A program made the translations under genes and the position numbers. This document shows, one piece after another, positions 25,086-32,370 of a stretch of DNA of 64,000 nt. The DNA is from Paenibacillus sp. cl123. Its GTDB lineage: Bacteria > Bacillota > Bacilli > Paenibacillales > NBRC-103111. Under the pieces are notes generated by a model that was not told the origin of the DNA, ran no database searches, and worked only from the letters and a program-made list of their open reading frames with translations. The stretch is from NCBI RefSeq assembly GCF_900101595.1, contig NZ_FMYY01000001.1:628585-692584 (forward strand), in the 5' to 3' direction. The first letter of the stretch is position 1. Every line of letters starts with the position of its first letter.

Positions 25086-25177
25086 TTTGTTTTATTATCA
25101 GTAAAAATCGAGTACCAAAGTGGAATAGAAATCAGATAAAGCATGAAGAAATACAAATTTTTCTTCCTTTTTGCGAG

Positions 25178-25825
25178 CTAATGCTCAAGCTCTTTTCGAT
25201 AAGAAAGTATAAGTACTATAGACCAGCATACAATAAATGAAATTGTAATAGGAACTAGTAGATGATTGTTAAAATAAACAGAAATGTTGAACATGATCAA
25301 AAAGAAAAGAAGTCCTGAGGCTATTATCACCCACGTTCTAGAAATTGCCTCCAGTTTTGCTTCTTGTCGGACAATCGGAGTAATAAAAGAAAAGCCGATT
25401 CGCAGTCGATGTAGTAAAACATAAAGGCCAAGATGATGAAGTGTCATCAAAGTAGATGTGATGGCCGTGTCGTGTTGTTGATAAAACAGCGTTTGTTCAA
25501 AGTGAAAGCCTGTGATTATGCTGTTGTATAGGATTTCAGACAGGACCCCACTAACAAAAATGGTTAAAGCTATTAAAAACGCATGAAAAAGTCGCAGCTT
25601 ATAAAAGCACCAAAAACAAAGAGTTACACCAACTGGCTGAAGAATGCCAAATAAGTAGGCTAGTTCATAATGTTGAGCAGTTACACACATAATACTTAGT
25701 AATATGATAGCAAGCACAAGCTTGGACTTATGCTTGGATATGCGCATTCTGCAAAAAGCCAGTCCAAATGAAAGTAAGCCAAACCATAAAAAAGGATAGG
25801 TCATGATGTATAAGGTAGTGGTCAT
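25178..25825 (-). CDS. Kinase-less AgrC-like sensor paralogue, copy 2
   Basis: A 215-residue, six- to seven-pass membrane protein. Shared family landmarks: YPFLWFGLLSFGLAFCR at the N terminus, GILQPVG in TM3, KLRLFHAFL, VSGVLSEILYNS, LRIGFSFI and the end ILSYRKELEH. The cytoplasmic tail after the last segment is only ~8 residues, so no kinase or other domain can follow. AAGGGAG precedes the ATG. It lies 24 bases after copy 3, probably in one transcript. Confidence 0.75.
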   Translation of the reverse strand: MTTTLYIMTYPFLWFGLLSFGLAFCRMRISKHKSKLVLAIILLSIMCVTAQHYELAYLFGILQPVGVTLCFWCFYKLRLFHAFLIALTIFVSGVLSEILYNSIITGFHFEQTLFYQQHDTAITSTLMTLHHLGLYVLLHRLRIGFSFITPIVRQEAKLEAISRTWVIIASGLLFFLIMFNISVYFNNHLLVPITISFIVCWSIVLILSYRKELEH

Positions 25826-25849
25826 GAAGAATTCTCCCTTGCCCGGTGC

Positions 25850-26497
25850 TTAATCATGGATTTCTTTGATGTAAGAAATATACAATACGACGAGCCAACA
25901 AATGATACTCAGGGTCACAAAAACAAAATATAAAGTCTTTGAAAAATAGATGGCAAGATTAAATAACCCTAGAGAACAAAGAAACCCCAGGTTCAAGTAT
26001 AGCCAACTGCGCGGGTACGTCTGTTGATTTATGGAAGGCAGTCTGGAAGGAGCTATAAACGAAAAACCGATACGATAGTGTTGTAGGATAAAGTATAGCC
26101 CTACATGATAACCGGCCATTAGTACAGCCATAATGCCACGATCTGTTTGCTGGTTAAGGAGAGATTGCTCGATATGAAAGCCGGCCATGACCCAGTTAAA
26201 AAAGGTTTCCGAAAGCCCTCCGCTCGCAAATACGCTCAAACCCACCAAAAAAGCGTGAAATAGGCGGAAGTTGAAGATTTTCCAGTAACAGAGAGTCAAA
26301 GCAATGGGCTGCAAAAGCCCAAACCAATGAGCTTGTTTAAAATATTGAGTAACGACCGCCATGATTGGGAGAGGTATGGTGGACAACATAATCTGATACT
26401 TATAATTCGATACTTTAAGTCTGCATAATGCTAAGCCAAATGCTAAGACGGAGGTCCATAGGGTGAGATAGGAAATTATATAAGCACTTATTGACAC
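25850..26497 (-). CDS. Kinase-less AgrC-like sensor paralogue, copy 3
   Basis: A 215-residue membrane protein of the same family: FGLALCRLKVSNYK, FGLLQPIALTLCYW, FRLFHAFLVGLSVFASGGLS, YRIGFSFI and YISYIKEIHD. GTG start with AAGGAG 8 bases upstream. The 104-base gap to copy 4 may hold a promoter (TTGGCA with TAAACT 17 bases on). The most variable part among copies lies between segments four and five (HIEQSLLNQQTD), on what should be an outer loop. Confidence 0.75.
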   Translation of the reverse strand: MSISAYIISYLTLWTSVLAFGLALCRLKVSNYKYQIMLSTIPLPIMAVVTQYFKQAHWFGLLQPIALTLCYWKIFNFRLFHAFLVGLSVFASGGLSETFFNWVMAGFHIEQSLLNQQTDRGIMAVLMAGYHVGLYFILQHYRIGFSFIAPSRLPSINQQTYPRSWLYLNLGFLCSLGLFNLAIYFSKTLYFVFVTLSIICWLVVLYISYIKEIHD

Positions 26498-26601
26498 TTA
26501 ATAAACTCCTTCATTTTGCTGATTAATCCAAAATTATATATTTCTGTTCTGAGTTTAATGGATTTCCAAGAGTTTGCCAATATTTGCTTCTCCAAATTTC
26601 G

Positions 26602-27246
26602 CTAGTCCTGGATTTCTTTGCGGTATGAAAGATATAGCAAGGCTCCCCAACTTATTATGCTGAACATAGCAAAAATGAGCATCAGTTGCCCAGAATTAAA
26701 TAAATCCCATACCGCTAAAAAAAAGAAAATGAGACAGCTTAAGCTAAGAAATTTCCATGAAAGGGAATAGGTAGTCCGTAACGAGGTTCTGGATGGAGAT
26801 TTAAATGTGAAGCCGAGACGAAGTTTATGGAGCAAAAAATATAACCCTATGTGATAAATACATATAAGCAATGGTGTTAATAGAATGTCATTATGTTGAT
26901 AGAAGAGCGAGCGTTCTAAATGGAACCCGAAAATAAACCAATTAAAGAAAATTTCCGAGCATGCGGAGCTAGAAAAAATGCTTAGACTGACCAAAAAAGC
27001 ATGAAAAAGCCGGAACCGGAATACTCCCCAGAAGCAAAGGGCTGAAGCCAGTGGATGAAGTAGTCCAAGCCATTGGGCCAGATTGTAGAACTGTATTCCA
27101 ACTCCGAATATAGTGAGAGGCACGATAGATAACAAAAGTTGGGTTTTATATACAGAGGCTTTGAGTCTGCATAGAGCCAGACCAAAACAGAAAAGGGAAA
27201 TCCACATAAAAGGATATCCAATCATATATTGAATGAGATGAGACAT
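26602..27246 (-). CDS. Kinase-less AgrC-like sensor paralogue, copy 4
   Basis: A 214-residue membrane protein: YPFMWISLFCFGLALCRLKA, LGLLHPLASALCFW, FRLFHAFLVSLSIFSSSACS, LRLGFTFKSPS and the end YLSYRKEIQD. AAGGGG lies 9 bases before the ATG. It begins a new transcript, because a strong terminator lies directly upstream. Copies 3 and 4 look more similar to each other than to copy 5, consistent with local duplication. Confidence 0.75.
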   Translation of the reverse strand: MSHLIQYMIGYPFMWISLFCFGLALCRLKASVYKTQLLLSIVPLTIFGVGIQFYNLAQWLGLLHPLASALCFWGVFRFRLFHAFLVSLSIFSSSACSEIFFNWFIFGFHLERSLFYQHNDILLTPLLICIYHIGLYFLLHKLRLGFTFKSPSRTSLRTTYSLSWKFLSLSCLIFFFLAVWDLFNSGQLMLIFAMFSIISWGALLYLSYRKEIQD

Positions 27247-27325
27247 AACGGAACCCCTTCTATTTATAAATATCTGGAAAATGATTCTGCATTAGTCTAC
27301 TCGGTCTAATTTCATTTGCCAATTC

Positions 27326-27373
27326 CTAAAAACAAACAAAGCTTTCCTTCCTTAAGCAAGGAAGAAAGGCTTT
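27326..27373 (-). terminator. Terminator after sensor copy 5
   Basis: On the minus strand AAAGCCTTTCTTCCTT pairs with AAGGAAGGAAAGCTTT and is followed by GTTTGTTTTT. It ends the regulator - copy 6 - copy 5 transcript and separates it from copy 4. Confidence 0.85.
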
Positions 27374-27389
27374 AATGCAATCTGACGTC

Positions 27390-28043
27390 TTATTCTCGGA
27401 GTTCCCGCCGATAACTGAGAAGCAGAAGCGTCCCCCAAATAGCTGTGTGGCCAAATATAGATGGGACTACCCAATGAGAATAAAAGTAGATGCTAAAGGC
27501 CAGGTTGGCAGACAAGAAGGCCGTCAGCAGCAGGAAGAGCATCCATCTGGCCGATAAAGAGCTGGTAAGAAGCTTCGAAGGGGCAGGTGAAACAAAGGTA
27601 AACCCCCAGCGATAGTAATGAAGGAGCTGATAAAGCAAGAAGCCGCTCGCAAAAAGCAAGAACGGAGTGATGAATAGATCGGTTTGGTAGTATAACAAAG
27701 CTGTATGAGGATCAAATTTGGCCAAAACAAGGTTGACTACATACTCCAGAACTCCTATGCAGAAATAGGAGATGAAAAGGATCAGGATGGAATGAGCAAG
27801 CCTGAATTTAAATAAGAGCCAAAGACATACGATGGCACATACAGGCTGGACTATTCCAGTTAAATAAGTCAGATCATTGAGCTGAAGCGCAACGGAAACC
27901 ATCGACAGCAGCATAGTAGAAACCAGCAGAGGCTGGATTAGGGCTCGAAGCCTCAGCCGGCTTAATCCAAGCACCAGATAAAAAATCCCCCACCATACGA
28001 ACGGATAGGATATCAGGTATAGCACGGGTGTCATAGAAATCAT
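27390..28043 (-). CDS. Kinase-less AgrC-like sensor paralogue, copy 5
   Basis: A 217-residue membrane protein starting MISMTPVLYLISYPFVWW; an internal ATG three codons later matches the start of other copies. Landmarks: TGIVQPVC, FKFRLAHSILILFIS, EYVVNLVLAKFD, YRWGFTFVSPAP and LLLSYRRELRE. AAGGA lies ~12 bases before 28043. Base composition is closer to the flanking genome than copies 1-4. It is in the same transcript as the XRE-LytTR regulator and the broken copy 6. Confidence 0.75.
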   Translation of the reverse strand: MISMTPVLYLISYPFVWWGIFYLVLGLSRLRLRALIQPLLVSTMLLSMVSVALQLNDLTYLTGIVQPVCAIVCLWLLFKFRLAHSILILFISYFCIGVLEYVVNLVLAKFDPHTALLYYQTDLFITPFLLFASGFLLYQLLHYYRWGFTFVSPAPSKLLTSSLSARWMLFLLLTAFLSANLAFSIYFYSHWVVPSIFGHTAIWGTLLLLSYRRELRE

Positions 28044-28096
28044 GGTCGCACACGATCCTTTTTTGGGCGGACCCGCCGGTTCGTTTCCGCATGTAC

Positions 28097-28138
28097 ATAG
28101 CCCTCTCGTCTCCATAGGTATGGACACTAGAGGGCTAT
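28097..28138 (-). promoter_or_regulatory. Intercistronic hairpin between sensor copies 6 and 5
   Basis: ATAGCCCTCT (28097-28106) pairs perfectly with its complement at 28129-28138, and the loop has a further TCCAT/ATGGA stem. No T tract follows on the minus strand, so it is probably not a terminator but may protect or process the mRNA. Confidence 0.45.
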
Positions 28139-28161
28139 TTGATGATCCATAGGTCCGGGAC

Positions 28162-28670
28162 CTATTCGCTGAGTTCTCTCCGATAGCAGAGAAACCAAAG
28201 TGTCGCTCCAATACAAGCGTAACCAAGCATCATCGGAAGAACGAAATGAGAATGAAAGTAAAGGCTGATCCCGATGTTGAGGGACATGATAAATCCAAGG
28301 AAAAATAAAGGCACCCAGCGTCTTGGAATCTGATGATTTTCTGATCGGGCAAGCTGGGCTGCTGTGAATGAGAAACCCCAGCGGAACCGGTGAAGAATCA
28401 TGTAGAGAAGAAACCCGGTCGCTGGCAAGAGAAATAGCACGATCAGCCTATCGTTCTGATAGTAAAATATCGTTTTTTGCAAATCAAAACGAGCGATCAT
28501 GAGATTATAGACATACTCCAAAACCACGAAATAAACATAGATGACAGCGATAACAAGTACGGAGTATACGAATCGAAACCGGAAAATAATAAGCCGAGTG
28601 TCAAAGTGAGAAAGGCCCACCATACAAACGGGTAAGAAATCATATAGAGAACAGGAGTCATGGGAATCAT
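28162..28670 (-). pseudogene. Broken AgrC-like sensor paralogue, copy 6 (internal deletion and frameshift)
   Basis: The first 27 codons (MIPMTPVLYMISYPFVWWAF then LTLTLGL) match copy 5 in one frame, starting at 28670 inside an ATGA overlap with the regulator. The match resumes in another frame at IFRFRFVYSVLVIAV, aligned to copy 5 residue ~78, and continues to the end LCYRRELSE. About 48 codons (segments two and three) are missing. The junction sits at GGCTTA, which would occur in both Leu-Gly-Leu and Trp-Leu-Ile codons, so a microhomology deletion is likely. The intact gene was the first sensor coupled to the regulator. Confidence 0.8.
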
Positions 28671-29338
28671 GACTGCACGTGATCCTCGATAATCTGAGCC
28701 AGCTTTCCTTTTGCCGTCTTGCCAAGCGTAAATTCCAGGCTCTTGTTCGTATTATTGGCGACATAGCGCATCAGCAGAGCATGATATTTCTTCTGCCGCA
28801 GAGCGGAGATGGTGACCTCGGGACCCGTCCCTTGTTCATCGAAATAAAGCTTGCCCCGCTTCTCGTCATATTTGCGGATATGATGGAAGTTCACGTACAG
28901 ATCCGCGTCCAGCTTGCGAAATCCGTATTCTTCCAGCTTGTCCATGAACGTGCTGAAATCCAGCAGAGAATCCACCGTGCGTGTCACAAGGCAGTCTTCC
29001 GTGTGGTAAATAATTTCCTTAATTCCTATCTCGATATAGTGGACATGCGAGAGATCGAGCTCTTCCCGGAAGTTTGTTCGGCTTGACACGACGTCACCGT
29101 CTTTTAGATGCCCGGCTTTAATCATGAGCTCGGTGTACGGATAGCTGTAGGCGATGGACAGCTTCTGCAAGGTATCGGGAGAAGGAGTGATCCGATCGTT
29201 GGTAGAGCGGTTGCGCTCCAGTTCCAGGTCCCGTATGTAAGCATGAGAGAGTCCGCTTTTTTTGGCGGCCTCACGAAGCGACATGGAGCCGCGGAGTGAT
29301 TCAAGAAACTTTCCAAAATCAGCAATAGGTTGACCCAT
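28667..29338 (-). CDS. XRE-LytTR fusion transcriptional regulator
   Basis: A 223-residue protein with two DNA-binding-type domains and no receiver domain: an XRE helix-turn-helix (~8-75; LREAAKKSGLSHAYIRDLEL) and a LytTR domain (~100-195; GFRKLDADLYVNFHHIRKYD). The LytTR core closely matches that of the LytTR-GGDEF-EAL protein (GFRxLD...VN..H...YD...G.LY). Start at the ATG at 29338 with AAAGGGGG 10 bases upstream; an in-frame upstream extension lacks a site. Its stop overlaps sensor copy 6 by ATGA, so regulator and membrane protein were made together, as in LytTR regulator/membrane-inhibitor pairs of streptococci. Confidence 0.85.
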   Translation of the reverse strand: MGQPIADFGKFLESLRGSMSLREAAKKSGLSHAYIRDLELERNRSTNDRITPSPDTLQKLSIAYSYPYTELMIKAGHLKDGDVVSSRTNFREELDLSHVHYIEIGIKEIIYHTEDCLVTRTVDSLLDFSTFMDKLEEYGFRKLDADLYVNFHHIRKYDEKRGKLYFDEQGTGPEVTISALRQKKYHALLMRYVANNTNKSLEFTLGKTAKGKLAQIIEDHVQS

Positions 29339-29481
29339 GAGTAATGCCCCCTTTCCAATCATTGTAAATGACGGGTTGTCATAAATAAATAGGAATTCCC
29401 TTGCAGCGTTCAATTTTTTTTTGCGCCGGGCGGTCGTATATATTTGTGTGAGCCGGATAGGTATAATTCCTAATGAGCGAC

Positions 29482-29620
29482 GTAAAATTTACTAGAGTCC
29501 GCTGCTAGCGACAGCAGTCAGCAGGTAGGGAAGGAAGGCGGCAACGAATCATGTCATCCTTTAAGGAATTTGGCCGCATCAGGTAAAGATTTACCCGTCC
29601 TGAGGCACTGCTTTCACACC
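29482..29620 (+). ncRNA. Possible structured leader or small RNA
   Basis: The interval contains several nested pairings: CTGCT/AGCAG, GGCGGC/GCCGC, and TCAGG with inner GGTAAA/TTTACC closing on CCTGA. It precedes a tiny reading frame at 29640. It matches no riboswitch class I know. On the minus strand, 29339-29420 carries the regulator promoter (TTGAAC, 16 bases, TATTTA). Confidence 0.25.
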
Positions 29621-29639
29621 TATTGTAAAGGAGTATAAC

Positions 29640-29678
29640 ATGAAAATAAATAGCAATTCTAAAAAAATGTTAATCTAG
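29640..29678 (+). CDS. Possible 12-residue leader peptide
   Basis: AAAGGAG is 7 bases before an ATG that opens a 12-codon frame (MKINSNSKKMLI) ending in TAG. It sits between the structured stretch and the promoter of the 29763 gene. It could be a leader peptide or a short regulatory frame. Confidence 0.3.
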   Translation: MKINSNSKKMLI

Positions 29679-29689
29679 TTAAATAGTAC

Positions 29690-29718
29690 TTGACTGCATG
29701 TAATACCAATAATACGAT
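29690..29718 (+). promoter_or_regulatory. Sigma-A promoter for the 29763 gene
   Basis: TTGACT (29690-29695), a 17-base spacer and TACGAT (29713-29718), 45 bases before the start codon. Confidence 0.65.
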
Positions 29719-29762
29719 AAATAATAGCAACCTTTATAGGTCTGAAGGGGGAGAAATGATAT

Positions 29763-30200
29763 ATGAAAGACAAGGTGATGAATCGTTGGAGCACTTATGA
29801 ACCCTTCTACGTACCTTTCAACGGGTATAAGGTGGCGGATATTGTCATCACCAGTCATGCAATTAGCAGATGGACGGAACGTGTGGAATCCGAGGAAGCG
29901 ACCATAGAACATATTTGCGCCTTTCTATGGGATAAGTTAAAAACGAATCGTATTCAGCCCTATTATGCCAATGAGAAAGATGTGTATACCATTGACGAAG
30001 ATCTGGTGATGGTCGCCGAGTTTATGGAACTCAAGCAGGAGACCGATATTGCAGGCAACCCCCTTCACAAGCTGATCGTGGTGACCTTCTTGGGCCGAAT
30101 CTCGCAGGATATCCAGCTTCGCGATCTGAAGGCTTACTATTCATGGCTACGGCACTCCAGGCGTATGACGCTCGTCAAGCACGGCCGCAAGCATAAATAA
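29763..30200 (+). CDS. Conserved-looking cytoplasmic protein of unknown function (145 aa)
   Basis: Not recognised. The protein has no membrane segment, is aromatic-rich (YEPFYVPFNGYKVADIVITS) and ends in a basic stretch (RHSRRMTLVKHGRKHK). The repeated strand/helix pattern suggests a compact fold. GGGGGAG precedes the ATG, and it has its own promoter and terminator. It is divergent from the XRE-LytTR regulator and just outside the AT-rich island, so a link is possible only by position. Confidence 0.65.
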   Translation: MKDKVMNRWSTYEPFYVPFNGYKVADIVITSHAISRWTERVESEEATIEHICAFLWDKLKTNRIQPYYANEKDVYTIDEDLVMVAEFMELKQETDIAGNPLHKLIVVTFLGRISQDIQLRDLKAYYSWLRHSRRMTLVKHGRKHK

Positions 30201-30209
30201 TCATGTCCG

Positions 30210-30254
30210 AAAATAAAGCAGCCGGTTCCTTAAAGGACCGGCTGCTTTATTTTC
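30210..30254 (+). terminator. Strong terminator after the 29763 gene
   Basis: A ~20-bp stem (AATAAAGCAGCCGGTTCCTT and complement) with a one-base loop region and T-rich end; usable in both directions. Confidence 0.9.
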
Positions 30255-30327
30255 ATTTGCGGACAGATGCATAAATCGATTCCGGCTGAGGGGAAATTAG
30301 GTAGAGCAGGAAGGAGATGAGCCGACG

Positions 30328-32370
30328 ATGGCTAGAGATTTGCCGATTGGCAATGGGAATGTACTGATGAATTTCGATGCGCATTATAACTTGCGTGATA
30401 TTTATTTTCCTTATGTGGGCCAAGAGAATCAAGCGATTGATCATTTGTCGCATTTTGGCGTGTGGACGGCTGAGGATTTCTTCTGGATCGATCATCCCGA
30501 GCTGCGCAAGCAGGCCGGATATTTAAATGATTCGATGATCACGAATGTCGAGTGCAAGCACGAACGCCTGGGGCTGAGTCTGCTGCTGCGGGACGGAGTG
30601 GACAAGCAGGACAATGTGTTTGTTCGCAAGGTCACGGTGGCGAATCAATGGAACCGCGAGCGTCAGGTGAAGCTGTATTTCCATCTGGACCTGCATCTGT
30701 ACGGCAATGGAGTCGGCGACACGGTCTACTATGACCCGGATCTGAACTCTCTGGTGTTCTACAAGGGACACCGGTATATGACGCTTTCCTGCAGAGGAGC
30801 GGAAGGAAAAAGTTCTGCGCCCTCCTCCTACGCCACCGGACAAAAGGAAATGAACAGGCTGGAAGGGACATGGAGGGATGCGGAGGACGGCCAGCTCGGA
30901 CGGAATCCGATCGCCCAAGGCTCCGTAGACGGCACGATTGAGCTGGAGCTGACGCTCCCAGCCGAAGGGACGGCTGAGGCCTGGTTCTGGGTCTGCTTCG
31001 GACAAAGCGCAGCCGAGGTGAACAAGCTGGAGCGGCAGGTTCGCGAGGCAACGCCTCATGCGCTGCTGCAGCGCACCTATAATTATTGGAAGCAGTGGCT
31101 GGCCCAGGATCGTCATGAGCTGGATCTGCTTGACCCGGAGCTTGCTTCGTTCTATAAGCGCAGTCTGCTCATCATCCGGGCTCACACGGACAACCGGGGA
31201 GCGATCGTAGCGGCTAACGATTCGGACATAATGAAGTTCGCCCGGGATACGTATTCCTATATGTGGCCGCGCGACGGCGCCCTGATCTCGCATGCGCTGG
31301 ACCGGTCCGGTTATTTTACGCTGACGCGGCGTTTTTTCAACTTTTGCCGCAAGGGGCTGACGGAGGATGGCTTTCTGCTGCATAAATACAACCCGGACGG
31401 CTCTCCCGGCTCCAGCTGGCATCCTTGGATCAACGCGCGTGGGGAAAAGCAATTCCCGATTCAGGAGGATGAGACGGCCTTGGTGCTGTATGCGCTGTGG
31501 CATCATCACCGGTTGGCCGGCACAATCCAGGAAGCGCGCAGCGATTACGAGTCCTTTGTTATTCCCGCCGCCAACTTTATGGCTGGCTACAAGGATGCGT
31601 CCGGCCTTCCTCTGCCGTCCTATGATCTGTGGGAAGAGAGATATGGGGTACATCTGTTTACGGTTGCGAGCGTATACGGCGGGCTGATGGCCGCGGCTGC
31701 ATTCGCGGAATATTTCGAAGACAAGCTGCGCGCGCTCCGGTTCCGTGAGGATGCCCTCCGGATCAAGCAAGCGGCTGAAAAGCATCTGTACTCGGAGGAA
31801 GCGGGCCGCTTTATCCGTTCGCTGTATTGGAATGCCGAGAGAGAAACCTATGAGCCCGATCTTACTTTGGATGCCAGCATGTATGCGGTGTTCGACTTCG
31901 GCCTGGTCCAGGCGGACGATCCGGGAGTGGCCGCCACGATGAAAGCTATTCGCGAGAAGCTGTGGGTTCAAACGGAAGTGGGCGGCCTCGCGCGGTATTC
32001 CAATGATTATTATCATCAAGTGACGAAGGATATAGAGCGAGTGCCCGGCAATCCATGGTTTATCTGCACGCTGTGGTACGCGGAGTACGTGATCGCCGTT
32101 GCCAAAGATGCCGCCGGGCTGAAGGAAGCCGAGGAGCTGCTGCGCTGGACGATGGCACATGCACTTCCTTCAGGAGCGCTCGCTGAGCAGGTGCATCCCT
32201 TCACGGGAGAGCCGTTGTCCGTATCGCCGCTGACCTGGTCGCATGCTTCATTTGTCAAGGTCACGCAGGAGTATGTGTCAAAGCTCAAGTGGTTCCGGCA
32301 CCAGCGCAAGGGGCAGGAGGATCAGAGCGATGAGAAGCTGCTCACCCCTTCCGGGAGGCAGCAACCATGA
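30328..32370 (+). CDS. Glycoside hydrolase family 15 (glucoamylase/trehalase-type)
   Basis: A 680-residue cytoplasmic GH15 protein: an N-terminal beta-sandwich domain (to ~280) and an (alpha/alpha)6 barrel. The active-site stretches are YSYMWPRDGALISHALDRSG, SSWHPWIN, FPIQEDETALVLYAL (general acid Glu) and ALAEQVHP (base Glu). It has no signal peptide. Family members release beta-glucose from maltooligosaccharides, dextrins or trehalose. AAGGAG precedes the ATG. The next gene, a glucose dehydrogenase, overlaps it by ATGA, so released glucose may be oxidised. Confidence 0.88.
   Translation: MARDLPIGNGNVLMNFDAHYNLRDIYFPYVGQENQAIDHLSHFGVWTAEDFFWIDHPELRKQAGYLNDSMITNVECKHERLGLSLLLRDGVDKQDNVFVRKVTVANQWNRERQVKLYFHLDLHLYGNGVGDTVYYDPDLNSLVFYKGHRYMTLSCRGAEGKSSAPSSYATGQKEMNRLEGTWRDAEDGQLGRNPIAQGSVDGTIELELTLPAEGTAEAWFWVCFGQSAAEVNKLERQVREATPHALLQRTYNYWKQWLAQDRHELDLLDPELASFYKRSLLIIRAHTDNRGAIVAANDSDIMKFARDTYSYMWPRDGALISHALDRSGYFTLTRRFFNFCRKGLTEDGFLLHKYNPDGSPGSSWHPWINARGEKQFPIQEDETALVLYALWHHHRLAGTIQEARSDYESFVIPAANFMAGYKDASGLPLPSYDLWEERYGVHLFTVASVYGGLMAAAAFAEYFEDKLRALRFREDALRIKQAAEKHLYSEEAGRFIRSLYWNAERETYEPDLTLDASMYAVFDFGLVQADDPGVAATMKAIREKLWVQTEVGGLARYSNDYYHQVTKDIERVPGNPWFICTLWYAEYVIAVAKDAAGLKEAEELLRWTMAHALPSGALAEQVHPFTGEPLSVSPLTWSHASFVKVTQEYVSKLKWFRHQRKGQEDQSDEKLLTPSGRQQP

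Noticed and set aside
29482..29620. Second c-di-GMP or other known riboswitch at the island edge
   Set aside because: It is structured, but the GEMM-I, GEMM-II, SAM, TPP, cobalamin and ykkC core blocks are all missing; kept only as an unassigned structured region.
30523..32160. 545-residue open frame on the minus strand opposite the GH15 gene
   Set aside because: It lies wholly inside a well-supported GH15 gene, has no ribosome binding site and shows Arg/His/Gln-rich nonsense composition typical of antisense frames in GC-rich genes.
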